Source: Candolleomyces eurysporus (taxonomy: Eukaryota; Basidiomycota; Agaricomycetes; Agaricales; Psathyrellaceae). From it: a stretch of 64,000 bases of DNA. The stretch lies in the NCBI GenBank assembly GCA_027579435.1, contig JANBPK010000788.1, positions 18,977 to 82,976 on the forward strand, in the 5' to 3' direction. Within the stretch, counting starts at the first letter, position 1. Every line of letters begins with the position of its first letter. This document shows, piece by piece, positions 22,401-35,892 of the stretch. A program made the position numbers and the translations under genes. The notes below the pieces were generated by a model. The model worked only from the letters and a program-made list of their open reading frames with translations, was not told the origin of the DNA and did no database searches.

Positions 22401-25400
22401 ACACTTTCTNGTGACATCTGATCGCAAAGGGAGNCAGAGGATTGAGCGATGACAAGCATAGCGTTGATGAAAGCTTGAGTAGTGTTGTGAGAAGTTGCTG
22501 ATGAGGACATCTTTGTGCGTGGAAGGGGGACGGTTCCAAGGTCTGCGGAACGAGCACACATCCATTCATATGCCGGGAGGAGTAGATGGGCGACTTGTNG
22601 TTGTTGATCTGCCCAACGTTTGANGTCTCCTTCGAGGGAGGAGANAAATGTCGAGCATTCTTGCAATGTCTTTTGTTCTCCTAAGTGATTGGGCATCAGC
22701 AAATACAGCACCAAATCGGAAAGCCTATAGACTGTACCTTCTTGCAAGATCGAAAAGTCTGAGTCAGTAATGATACGACTAATACTCGAAATTTGGCCCT
22801 GTAGAACATGACACTCATCCAGGCGCTTAACAAGTTGATCAAGGATGTTGGACAGTGCAGTCCCAGAGGCTCTAGCGAGATGCAGCGTCCGGATAGAAGA
22901 TATCAGTTCTTGAAGCAGTTTGGACGTCTGACAGAGACACGNATGGGAGCGAGCAAGATAGCCGCCGAGATCATCTTCGTAGAATAGGACTTTCGAGATA
23001 TCGATGCTTTTCAATCTTTGAAGGACGTTGACAAGCTTGTTTGCGGTAGATGCCGAGTAGGCTAGCCTGATGAATATCAAGAGGTATTTTAAGATACGAA
23101 CAACGGCGGAGATGGAAAGAACTTACGATGCCCTCAGCTCGATGGTAGTGTTGAATAAGTATTCCACAACTGCCACTCCTTTGGATAGATCGCGGCTGTT
23201 GATGTCGTCGTGATGAGAGGTGGAGGCTGCTCTGAGGGCAGGTAGACACCCTCGCAGCTTGCAGAAATATTCCTCGATCTTATTGACGAGAGCTGGGGAT
23301 TGGCCCTGTGGTGGTAGAGGCTGCTCCGAGATCCAAAGAAGATCGATGTTCCTGTCGAGAAGCTCCGGCTTTAAGTGGTGGCTGAAGCCCGCGATCTTCA
23401 ACTCCTTCAGTAGATCAGACCATGCCTTGCGTTTTTGCGATTGAACAGATTTGAGGAACTTGGAACGCTTTTCTTTCTCTTCGATCCCGGCGGGAACGGT
23501 TATAGACGCGAGGCGTTGGCAGGAAGATATGATTTCTGTCGCTACTTCCTCAGCTCGCTGCGATGGGATGCTAGAAACGCTGGGCTTGATGTGTTCGTGA
23601 ATCAATCCTTCAAATTTGACGAAGGTTTTCTTCAACCTGGCGAGATATCCCACCGTGGAAGGAAGGTCGTCGGGAGGTGGAAGTCGAGCGGAGATCGAGG
23701 CCTCTTCTGGGATGAGGGGGGACAGAACTTGTTGTTGAGTGGAAACGAATTGTGGTACGATTTGGCTGGAGATAGGTTGCTTCAAGACGTCGCGGAATTT
23801 CCTCACTATCTTGTATAGCTGGTGGTGGCTGCGCTGTGCGCTTTGCTTCAGTGCAAGTACATTGATATCCTTCCAGCTAGCGAGCTTGATGAAGTCCCGA
23901 ATCTCCTTCTCCAGAGGGACTCTCTCCGCTGCCAAGTGGGCAGATATCGCCTGGGAAAATAGGTTGAAGTACTGGTGCGTAGAAGAGAGCAGAATGTGAA
24001 CCCGCTCCAAGGCTCTTCGTTGCGTCCCCCCCCATCGCAAACATCAACGAGGTTGAATAAGCCGAAAAGCTGGCCAGAAGCTCTAGTCGGTGCTGGAACT
24101 CTCCTAGAGAGCTCGAGGTCATGAAATCGACCAAGAGTGAAACCAATTCGCGGAGATAGACTGCCACTCGGTCGCTCTGACCTTCCTCCTCCTCGGTCGC
24201 CGCGTTCAATACACCACGTACAGCTGCATCGTAGAGCTGGAACCACCACTTAGCGCCACCCCGCCTACACTGCCTGACTTCAGACTCTAGAAGAGTTTGC
24301 CAGCCGGACAACTCCAACCTCCGCCATTCGACTATCAGTGCAATCAGGGCTTCGCGATGCACACGAAGGGTATTTTCGCGATTGGCGTATATCTCCCAGT
24401 CTTCGGTTCGGAGCAGAAGCTGTTCGAGTGCGGAAAGCACTTTGGCGACCGGACTGTGAGAATCCATATCCAAGACCTTCTGACAGACCTCGGAAAGATG
24501 CCTTAGGACCTCTTGGTCGGGCCATTCTGACTGGAGAGATTTGAGTCTTTCGAGAAGTCCAGCTAAAACTGGGATCGCCCTTTTCACTTCCGCAATGTTG
24601 ATGTCGAGATAAAAGTTGGGACGCTGACTGGAAGATGCTCCTGGGATGTGAGGCGTCTCTTCAAGTGAGCCGAGTTTATCTTGGAGAAGGGAGAACCGGA
24701 ATGGAAGAGAGACGTGGTCGAGGGTAGCATGGCCGTGCTCCGCAAGGGCTCCAAGCAAAGACTGGAGGGTTTGCTTTCGAAGTTGATTGAAGACGCTCTC
24801 CGCATCCGCCCGGAATCCTGTACGACTTGGGACCATGATCGAGAGGTGAAGGTCGCAGAGCATCGACGCCTGATCTTCAGAAGCGAATGAAGAGGGTGAA
24901 GTTCCTCCTGTCTGTGAAGACGACGCTTCCTCCATGACGTTTTCAAAGCTTGGGAAGAGTGCCAGAAATTCATGCTCCTCAATTTCGCCATCCGTCATTG
25001 CGCTATGATCGATGTTGGATCTGCGGTACAACGAGCTAGATGCGGCCAACGCATCGCGCTCCTTGGCTCGGTCGACTGCCCATAACCCACGGGCCCGCTG
25101 ATACAGCTCGTCCAAGACGGGAATCCAATTTTGGGAACCAACGCCAGCGCCAGCACGGGTGGCAACGGCAGCTACACCCAAGAGAATGCCAGAGAACGCG
25201 TTGGCACCCAGTGCATCAATGTTCTCAACGCTCTCGAGTACTCTTGAGACGCTGTTGACCCTTGGATATGAGACGACTTGAAGCATGAGCTGGTTCTGCG
25301 GTTTGTTCGAAGTTGGCGAGGAAGAGGCAAGCAAGCGCAATCCGAGACGGTAATATTGGATAGCCAGTTTGATGATGAGGGTGAGATCGCTGAAATCTTG

Positions 25401-28400
25401 ATAATGGGAGTCCAACCGTTGGTAGAAACTAGATAAAGACTCTTGAAGGACTTCCTCTTGTAAGACGTTCTTTCCATCTCCTCCGCCGAGAGACCCGACG
25501 AGAGCCTCCGTTTTTGATGGGTTGAGGACCATGTCTAAAAACTGCCCCACTTCGTTCCAGAACTGGTGCAACCGGGGTATGTCGTGCCGTTCAGGGAGGT
25601 GGCGGGTGCGGCGCAATGCTTCGTGAACTCCTTCAAGCTGAGAGTGGAGGTACCGTACGAGTTCGTTGCTTTCGTCTCCAGTTTGCAGTTTTTCGATGAA
25701 TTGGTGAAGGGTGACTTGGGCACACAAAACATCTTTATCTCTTGTCAAGCGGTTGAAATCGGCGTTATGAATGCTTGCGGGGTCGATTGGAATGTTAGGG
25801 ACTGTGAGGGAGAGGAGCATCCTGCCGAGGGCAATCCAGGCTAACCCAGATGAAGGTGATTCATCGACCAGCGGTTGAAGGTACTGTGCGACGGAGTGTT
25901 TGAAATGCTTGTTGTTTGACCGAAGGAGTAATGAGACTCTGTCTTTGAGCGGGCACAGTGGGGGCAATTGACGAAGAGTTGCGCTGAGTAGCTCCCCATG
26001 CGATTCGAGGAAACAGGAAGTTATCTGAAGGACATTAGATAACGATCGGTGGACTAGCGCGTACAACTTACAAGCTCGAGATTCTTCATAAAGAACGCCT
26101 CTAACATTTCGGAACGGCTCTGGAGACTGTCGCATTCTAAATACATTCGCTCGTTTTGGAACCCGACGTGCTGGATGAACTTGGCTAACTGGCTGAGGGG
26201 GACGGAGTCGGTAGAGCTATCATACACAATGGATTAGCGACATCCTTATGTATCTGCTGCGAGCCAATCTCACCATGATTTGAGCGCGTCGAGAAGATAA
26301 ATCGGTTTCCTCAGGAATCCAGGACCAATCTCAGGTGATATCGACTAGAGTCCTGAACGTCAGCGAAAAGATGAAGGGATCGAGAGAAAGACATGCTCAC
26401 ACTACGTGCATTGAGCTTCCATATGGCTTCAAGCCAAGAGATGCTCGCGAAAAGAAATCCTCTTCCGCCATCTAAGAGGATAGTGAGACCACATTTATCC
26501 ATTAGCTTCAAGCAACGTACCTGAATTTGGATGGCCTGACCAAGTCAAACGCTGGTATTGGACAAGGTGTGCGAGCGAGACTTCTTCGTCCCGGCATCCT
26601 AGGTGTATGTAACGCTGCATCGCCTTCATAGACTACGAAAAACTTTGATTAGGCCCGGTCGACCATGAGATAAAGTAACACGTACTTTTTCGACGTCGCA
26701 GTCAGATATGATCAATAGTTCCAATGCCAACGCGGTGGGGTCAAAGGAATGATCAGTCGGTGTGGTCGCCTCAGCGGCAGTCTCGACGATATTCGAGAAG
26801 AGCTGAGATGACATTGAGTTCACGATGAAATAGCGACATTATAGAAGACTTACCGAATCAAGATTCGATTTGAGCTCCGCGTATTTGCTCAAGGAGTCTC
26901 CCTCCAGAGGCAGCAAACCAACCGACATCGTGTCCAGAATTTGATGACGGACAGCTTCAAGAAACATGAATCTTAAAGTCGAAGGAAAAAGACCATGGCC
27001 TTTTACTCACCTTCGAACTTTGGCTCATTCGCTAAGCAACGCGACAGGCTGCTGAATCTTTGGAGGTTGGAGGCGAAATCTTCTGGAATGTAAGAGTAAA
27101 AAGAGTCCCAAACTTCCGTCAGGCCCAAGCCCTTAGTGAGGGATAGCATCTGTTTCAGGCCTTGGATAGAAGACGACAGCCTGGCAAAGGCAGGGGATAC
27201 GTTGTCGAGGAGGTCGAGGAACCATCGTGAAATGGCGTAGGCTCTTGAGAAGTCAAAAGGAACCGTCTGTACGACTTGCACAAGATTCAGGGCGAGTGAA
27301 AAGAACATGCACGCCATCCGAGCGTCAGGCTATTTAAGGGATATTAGACATGACTGCTTCCAAAATGTCGTAAAACTTACGCTGCGACCATGAGGATCAA
27401 TTAAGAACTCTCCCGTAACTTCACTGACTATGTCTTTGACTAGGCCGGATATGATTTGAGTTTCACGGACAATAGCTGCGTGTTTTTCGGTCAGTTGGTT
27501 GGCTGGAGTTGAGATAGATTCATCGACGTCAGAAAGAAAGCGGCACGAGACTAAATCGAGGTAGTTGAGCAGCGCTGAATGATGAGGAGAAAGACCGTCT
27601 TGGTCCCTGGATTGGAGCCCGTTGGAAGCAAGATAAAAGTCAAGCGGCTAGATGGAGTCAGTACATGCCAAAGGTTGCAGTGGGGGAGCCTTACCTTCGC
27701 GATACGGGTAACAGATGAACTTTGATCCTTAGGGCTGGTCATGTTAAAGAGGATGGTAAGGCCCGATAGAAAATTCGCATCGGAGAGGGTTTCCATCATT
27801 TGGCCCCAGCTTGGTATTGAAGAACTGAATTTGTTTCGAGTATACACATCGTGGCGGCGGATTAAAGGCAGCAAGGTAGGGATAGTGGTTCGAATAATGA
27901 CAGGAATAGATGCGATTTGGGGAAATGGTGCAGCGAAGGAGAGGGAGGTGGCTTGGTCCAGGAATCCAGGGCATCGACAGGAGCATTGAACAATGCCTAG
28001 AGCAGACGATGGAATTGGGTCTTCGACCGTCAAGAACGGGTACCCGCGACGAACAGCGTCAAACTTCTCGACTGTGCAATGAGGTCCACTTTGGCTGGAG
28101 TTGGCAAGCGGTGGAAGGCGAAGATGGTCCTGGAGGGCGGCATGGTCGCACTGGTTCTCGCCACCTGTAAGGGTGATTTCGATTCCGCGATTTCTCATAG
28201 CGCGAGAAAGCTCTCCATGCTGAGGGTCCACCGTCATGAACAATCTGAAGTCCTTGTGGGGGACGATGACTTCCACGTGACCATTCACAAATCCTCTCTC
28301 ACTGAGAACGAGTCGGCCATTATTTTCGCAGAGGGAGTTGAGTCGATCTAGGACAGAAGGGTTGCATAGATTGGCACCATCCAACAGAATCCAGTGGCCT

Positions 28401-31400
28401 GACTTCAACGCGCTGACCAGAGGACCGTCTACCCACTCGAATCGACCAGTTGGAGTTTCACCTGTGAGGAGCTCCTCCAATCTTGATTGCAGAGATGCGA
28501 GACGATGCTGGGGAATGTCTTCTTTCTCCGCCAAACTCGAGAACAGATCCCTAACTCGATGTAACTGACCACTCAAGGTGCCGGCGGCTATCATCGTTCG
28601 TATTGACTGCAGCTCCTGGCATGCCTTCCGGGAGGTAGATGACGCCCGAGAGCCACTGTAAGTCCTGAAGAGGTCATGTAGCACGGCGGACGTCTTATCC
28701 AGCAATTCGGCCACCTGCCCTCGCACGTCTACTTGCTCGAAGCTGCCTAGGATGTCCATGGTGTCTGTTGCCGAGTTTACCGATATCTCTTGCACTTCGT
28801 TGCCAGCGAGGGATGCCATGGAACGTATCAATTCCGTTTTCCCGGAGTTACGACCCCCGACAATGATAGAGAGCCATGATTGAGAGATGCAGTCACCCAG
28901 GGATTCTAAGGTTGTAAGGTTTCTCTGCAGAAGACGACCGGATCGTTTGCCCGACGCGAAATTATGCCGTGGGAGTGAAAGATGGCCGAGTTCTAGCCGA
29001 GATGATGTAAGCGTAAGTGCGGGAGTTCGGGCGTTTTGTCTTGGGGAGGTGAAGAAGGCGGAGTCGGATATGTGTTGCGCGAGTTCGCGGTCTTTCTGGG
29101 TGCGGAATCGTTGGAAATAGACAGTGTTGAGATAGGCTGTTGGTTGACGATGTGTTTGAATCGACATAAGTGAGCCCCACCGGATGACATCCCGAAGGTT
29201 GAATTCCCAAGGGAACCCATCGCGAGCGAATGCCTTCTTGACCACGACCTCCTGGTTCAGGTTGCTGTTGAAAGTGATCATGGCCTGCAGAATGCTATCT
29301 TCGATGTCCGGGAAAAGGTGACGACAAACTAGCAGGTAATCATCGGCAGTCAGCTCTTCGACGTAGACCTTGGTGAATCGGTTGACAAATGACTTTGGTA
29401 AACCCTTCCTTCCACCTCCTTGACTTAAGGGGTTCTGGGCTGCGAAAATGCGGAACGAAGGGTGGCAGTTGAAGCTCCTTCCAAGCTCCGGGATGAAAAC
29501 AGAACCCCTGTGATCGAGGACAGCATTGAGGCCTTCCAGGACTGCCTGAGGAGCCAGGTTCATTTCGTCGAGAAGCACCCAGTGGCCAAGTTGCAGAGCT
29601 TGAAGAAATTCTCCATCCCTCCATGCAAACTCCCCTAGCCGGCCACCTTCAACGGGAAGATCGGAGCCGAAAAGGTCGACGAGGTCGGTTTGGTCGGAAA
29701 GGTTGATTCGATGAAGATGCTGGCCAGCGATGTTCGCCAACGCAACAACAAGACTCGTTTTGCCAACTCCTGGGCTTCCTTCGAGGAGGATAGGCTTCGA
29801 AACCTGGCAAGCCCTAACGAGCCGCATGGCGTTATCTTGCGTAGTGGGGGCCGAGAGGGTGAAAAGATGGGGTTTAGGTTCGTGTTCTCCAACCTTCAAC
29901 GAGAAGGGGCCAAGTTTGACGAAGCCCTCTGACTGGTGGGACTCATCGACATCTGTTGAAGGGGGATCCAGCGACACAAGGGTCTGGAGCTTCTCCACCG
30001 CTTCCGCCCTGATCTTGGATATGGCGTCCCTGGAGTATCCGGACAATTGAGGGAGTGAGCTTAGGCCGTCGAGATATGTCATGTGGGCGCCGTGGTGCTG
30101 AAAACGACGATAAGTGATAAATTATTGAGAACAGCAGATTGACCTACGAAGACTTCGTTGCTACCAAGGGAGCAAAGCGAAGAGTTATGCATACTGTTGA
30201 CAAACGTAATCCAAGCCTAGATATGAGGGTCAGCGAAAAGTCGACGCGCAGTATCGCAGAACTCACCAGGATGTCTCGAAGTGTGAGGATACTATGGTCA
30301 CCGATTCGGGCGCACAACCACTCGATGAAGTCCAACATGGGGCCAGTGAACGAGTGAAGGTTCTTCGACACCCACATACTATCAGAGATCAGTTGTAAAT
30401 CATGCCTATCGTCCACTTGAGGAACCCATATCTCGGTGAACCGATTCCGAAGCGCAGGTGAAAGCTCTTTCTTCCCGTAGTCGCCTCCGGGATTCATCGT
30501 CGCAACAAGTCGGAATCCTTCGTCTGCTTGAATGACCGGACTTTCCTCTCCAGATCCTCCACGCTCGGCCAACACGATAGTTCGGTCAGGTTCTAGAACG
30601 CTGTTCAGCCTCTCCAGCACCGAATCTTCAGCCAAGGAGATCTCGTCAAGCAGGAAAACCTCCCCGGTCCGCATGGCCTCGATGAGAGGCCCATCTCGCC
30701 ACTCAAAGATAGATTGTGAACGAACGAGTTTGGTTCGGACTCCTTCCAGAGTCGCACGGGCAGAAGGGTCGAGGTCGGACGACTTGAGTGCCTGTTCTAG
30801 GACTTGCTGGATGACCTGAGGTTCAAACTCGTCGGAGCCAATGAGTCCCAGCTGTTGAAGTAGCGACGCGGCTTCTTGGATAGTTTCAGCTGTGAGAGCC
30901 TGTCGATTCCTTAAGGGGCGCAGTCCACCAATGATGTCGGCTGTCTCTGTGTTTTGATGGCAACTAAGCCCATGAAGCCTTCGGTTGACCGCATCCGCAA
31001 ATACTTGGCACACAGAGGTCTTCCCAGATCCTGTCTCTCCCACCAGCAACACCGGTTCGTTGAATTTGAGCGCGCGACTGAGGAGGATGAAGAGGCGTTG
31101 CATGGCCTTGGTCCAAATGATGTTCGTCGGTGGCAGGGTGCAGCCCAAGAACTGGGCGAGATCGGCTTCATATCGACGGAGGTCGTATAAACTGCTCTCG
31201 TCAATCCGGACTTTCATGACAGTTTCGATCACTTCCTTCACCGCAACCTTGTCTTCTTCCCGACGAGTCCTCTCTGCCAACAGCATATACCCGTTCTCAG
31301 CAAGTTCCTGGTACCCAACAGCATCTCTTCCGGCCCATCTGAAAAGGTCTCGCAACGTAACGAAGCCTTGTTTGCTCTCGAACACACGGCTGGACTGCCG

Positions 31401-34400
31401 ACGTTTTTGGAGTTGTCGGAAGACCTCGACGATCTTCTTTCCATACGAGGGGGCGATACGACACCGCTCGCAAAGGATGACCTCCAGTTCGGCCTGAGGA
31501 ACGTCTTCAAACTGAACCTCGAGGAACCGATTCCGGAACGCGCGAGACAGGATCTTTCGACCTGCATACAATCCAGGAGGGTTCTGAGTGGCGAAGAGCA
31601 TGAAATGGGGATGCGGCCTGACGACCTCATGCGTTTCGGGGATCACGAGTTCGCGGTTATCGTCGAGCAGTCGGTTGAGAGCCTCCAATACGTCCGTTGG
31701 GGCAAGGTTGAGTTCGTCCAACACGATCCAGCTTCCCTTCCGCAAGGCTTGCACAAGCAGTCCGTCTTTGAAGACCAGCTTGCCCGTCGTTGGGTCTGAA
31801 ACGTAGGATCCAATGTACTCTTGAATGTCTGTATGCTCGTGGTTGTTGATGCGGATGAATTCATGGCCTGTCCGTTTTGCCAGGTACTCGATGGAACTTG
31901 TCTTGCCGGCCGATGTAGGTCCTTCAATGAGAACTGGGAACCTCCTCGTCAAGATAATTCGCGCAAGATCCTTAAGCTTGGTCTCGACGGAAGGGGTCAT
32001 GATGTAGTGTTCCATCGGCTCCTGGGGCAATGGGCCCTTGGCAAGATAGAAAGGACCAAACTTGACGTAGTCGTCGACATTCTGAGGGGGGTTGGGCTCT
32101 CGGGTCAGCATGGAGCGAGGATTGCGAACACCGGCCAGCAAGTGCTTGTGAGCCAATGCCATGACGAGTTCTGCACTGGGAGAATCGAGGACCATGGTGA
32201 ACGCCATCAAACAGCCTTCCCAGATTGCTCGGCGAAGGCTATAGGTGCTGGCGATATCTGCTGCGAAGGTCAATGCTCGAGCCAGCGTACGCATGCTGAA
32301 GTGAGGTCGATGATTGGACCCATCTGCGAGAAGGCGCTTCTCGGCCAAATCCTTCACGGCCAGGTAGAACTCTGCTACGTTCATGATGGCGCCTTTGTCG
32401 CTGACGGCATGAGGACCAATGTACTTCTCGATGATGCTGAGTAAAGTGTCCTTGTCTGCGTCGGGTGGTGGCACGTCGATCTCGGTGAACTTTGACCTGA
32501 TGTTTGGCGGGAGATCCTTCTTCCCGACATCGGTGGCGGGGTTCATGCAAGCGAATAGCCGGAACTCTGGGTGCCTTGGCACTGGTTCCAGTTCTCCGTG
32601 CTCGGTCAATGTGATGGAGGCGGTGGGGCCGTGCAGAAGGCTGGATATACATTCCAATGTTTCGGGGCTGGCGAGATTGATTTCATCCAAGAGAATCCTA
32701 GATAAACCGGTTTTCATTAAAAGGCTTTCGCAACAAAGACATAAACACATACCAATCGCCAGACCGAAGCGCTTTGATCAATGGACCTTCGACAAAGCCG
32801 AACGCGAATTTGCCCTTCCCATGAACATGCTGAACCTCGAATTCCTCAACGTCCTTCAAAAACCTCGCCCATGCCTGCTCTCTATCCTGCGCACCCCCCT
32901 CGACCTTCCGCCGTTTACGAGGCAAGGCTGCCTCGGCCTCTCTGTCTAGATCCTGACTACGAATGGATATCAGAAAAAAGGATTCAGAAGCTATCATAAA
33001 TTTCAACCTACCTTGTAGTACCCTGCTGCTTCGCCTTATACCTCTCCTGCGCCATCTTCACACTCTCCTTCCACAACCCAACCACACGCTTCCACTTCCC
33101 CTCGTTCACCGCCTTCCTCACCGNACGTCTCAAACTTTTCATTCTTCTTCCTACTGAACGTGGCTCCAAACAACTCGGAGAACCGTTCTTGAAGCAGGGA
33201 TCCAGGGATACGAGCATCGACGGGTTTCAGTCCACCAATTAGGTCCGAAGATTCTGTTTGTTGCGATAGATTAAGCGAAATTAGAGGTCGTCGTAGCGTA
33301 GACGCAAGATGTGTCACGACGCTGGTTTTCCCTGTGCCAGTCTCTCCTGTAAGAAGGACCGGCTCTTCATGGGATACAGCACTCGCGATGCGAGAAAGCA
33401 GGCACACTGCAGGTCGGTGGAGTGCGAACGGTCGTGATGAGGGAGCAAAGGGGGTAGATTGAACTTTACGGGAAGGTAGATAGGTGCGGGATATCCGCAA
33501 GCCCGTTGTCGAGCCATTGGCGTCTGTTTCGACTTGGAAATCTGGGGTTCTTCGGTCGGTAAGCCACTGGCACCTATCGGGATCCAACCCGAGATGTTCG
33601 CCGACAATGTTCGCAACGACGTCCATAGCCGCTCGAGAAGCCGTGGTCATGGTTCCTGCACCAAAGAAAACGTCGCGAGCTTCGAGGTAGATGTCTTCCT
33701 TGAGAGCGGGATTGGAGAAAACTGAGGAAAGGGTCGGCTGTTCGGTATCGATGTCCATGATATTAGAGCTGGGTGGGAGGAGCTGCTCGATCCGACGACT
33801 GAACTTCATCAGATCTTGCAAACCAAACTCTCTCGAGGAGGTGGGACGCTGGGTGTTAAGGGAGTTCCACATGTGGATGATAGCTTTGGCGGTATTCCCA
33901 GCGAGGCGAGGGAATCGAGTGGCAATGATAGTGTTGAGCTCGTCCAACGACGGCGAGTCAAGTGTGATTTCGTAGAACTTGTGGGCGGAGAAAAAAGTTG
34001 GCGTAGGGAACTTATGAGAAGGGGTTAACGGTACTGAACGCGTTGCGAAAATCAAAAAGTCTTCATGCGCGATGACTTCTCCCCGACCTGGAACCTGTAT
34101 GGATGCCCGGCCCCCAATCCATTTGCCTGCGCGAAGAGATTCGACAAGGGGCTTCAGCGTTCCAAGCACTTCATTGGATCCACGGTCAACATCCTCCAAT
34201 ACAATCCACTTCCCCTCCCGCATTGCACGAACAAGGACACCCTCCTTCCATTCGAAAGTGCCGGGTTGGGTAGCAGACGAAAGATACGACCCGAGCAATG
34301 CTCGTGCATCTAGCGAAGTATCGGCCAGGTGTAGTGTCACGATCTGGCTTTTGGTGCCAGGGTGAAGGATGCTAGCGATATGATTAAGCAAAAGGGCTTT

Positions 34401-35479
34401 GCCCGCAGAAGGTGCGGAAGTGAGTAGAGTTGGAAGTCGAAGGGAGATGTGGTGGGCAAGCCTGCATAGTGCTGCGTTGGAGGTTGGGATAGGAATATAA
34501 TGTGGAGAATGCCCTTGCATTTTCGAGGACTTCAACAGCAATACACCTTCGACATTCTCTATTGAAGCACTAGGAACAAACTATTAGATGTTAAGATCAG
34601 AACGGAGGACTCGAAACATACCTCAGGTCAGAATTTTGCATGAAATACGATGGATCGCCCTCTTCTCGGGCATAGAAATCAACGGTTTCTGTCACCAATC
34701 GGCCCCTCTCCTCTCGAACTCGCTGAATCTCAACAGGCTCCATTATCCACCCATCTACGAACTTTCTCGTTCCGTCTACGTTCGTTCCATACTCCAACGG
34801 GCAGTCCGCCTCGCCCATTGCGCCTAGGAGTTGCTGCTCGAGCTTTTCACTCTCCACCTCGCCCATCCCTGCTTGAATAGCGTAGCACTTGATGGCCAAT
34901 AATCGAATCCCATTGTCGACGCCTTCTGCCCAAATGAGCTGCGAAAGTGGTGCCAATGGCCATTGGAGTTGGCCCGGAAGCTGTCGATTAGCTTGCAAGA
35001 TTCGGTAGTATGATAACAGTAGTCGGTGAATTCGTGAGGCGTCTATTGAAGAAGGAGGATTGGATTCCGACAAGAAGGCTAGTGGGCCGTTGGGGAAGAA
35101 GTTTTGCAAGAGACGCGATAGAATACTATGATGGGTTCAGATTCGCCAGGCTCGTAAAAACGGATCAAACATACGGAAATAGTTCCTCATGAACCTCGAT
35201 TAGCAAGGACAATGCCACCAAATTGTCCTCTGAGCCCTCGTCCAGCCATCGTGCGCACAATTCAGTCAAAATTGGGCGGAAGAGTGTCGCGATAATCTGA
35301 GTGTAGGCTGGGTTGGAGAGTAGTTGGGAAAGGATACTGAGAAATTCTTGGGTGCTCGAGGCAGACTGGAGCTTCGCAATACACGATGTTCCTGGAGGGA
35401 TTAGAGATGCCAGGTGTTGGGTTTGTCGTCGCAGATTGATTGCAAGGGGATTGAAGGGTGTTGTAGGATCGTGCGCCAT
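19427..35479 (-). CDS. MDN1: Midasin, giant AAA ATPase of 60S ribosome assembly
   Basis: One gene of about 16 kb, estimated at 4,900-5,000 residues after splicing (yeast Rea1 has 4,910). It removes assembly factors from pre-60S particles in nucleolus and nucleoplasm. The N-terminal domain is at 35479-34570. Six AAA modules follow, with P-loops APSAGKA (about 34430), GETGTGKTS (33345), GPTSAGKTS (31905), GETGSGKTS (31040), GSPGVGKTS (29770) and GGRNSGKTE (28845). A long helical linker spans about 28000-22400. A Asp/Glu-rich region lies at about 22050-21250, and a C-terminal MIDAS domain has the metal motif DDSRSMAE near 20085. About 15 short introns interrupt it, mostly in 26100-27400. I chose ATG 35479 (MAHDPTTPFNPLAINL); in-frame ATGs at 35503 and 35533 are alternatives. 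Two frame breaks (N at 33124; C8 run at 24026) look like sequence errors. Confidence 0.95.
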
Positions 35480-35892
35480 GTTTTGACGCTGGAAAAAGAC
35501 CATCAGTTCGTATTGCAACCCTCGGAGCTTCATTTCAGCGAACCTTTTGGGGTGTATAGTCCGTATATCGACTGTTTTCTGTATTCTGCGTTGAGGTACC
35601 CACTGGCTAGGTGCAACCTTGGCTGGAGCAGACTCGCGACGGCCTCGCTTCCGAACAAAATATTTACGCACGTGACTGATTGCTCAATCTAATCTTATCT
35701 GCGGGCGTCTACACAGTTACGGAAGCAATTGAGTTAGGAGATAAGAGCTGCGCAAAAGGGTTGTAACAAGGAATGCACTGTCCGAAATATTCCAAAAAAT
35801 GTTCTGCTTGTGTAGAGATAATATGCGACTATAGTCCATAGGCCAAAGAAGTCCATGAAACGAACCATTGATCCAAATAGTAGAATTCTGAT
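35480..35892. other. Intergenic: midasin promoter region
   Basis: About 410 bases between the midasin start and the 3' end of the F-box gene. The minus-strand frame remains open above the chosen midasin start to about 35671, but only as far as a GTG codon, so part of this may be coding if an upstream ATG (35533) is used. Nothing else is visible. Confidence 0.5.

Noticed and set aside
20372..22414. Long plus-strand frames opposite midasin
   Set aside because: They are shadows of the conserved Asp/Glu-rich and MIDAS coding sequence on the minus strand.
35480..35671. Midasin start upstream at 35671
   Set aside because: The codon there is GTG, not ATG. ATGs at 35533 and 35503 remain possible but add no recognisable sequence.
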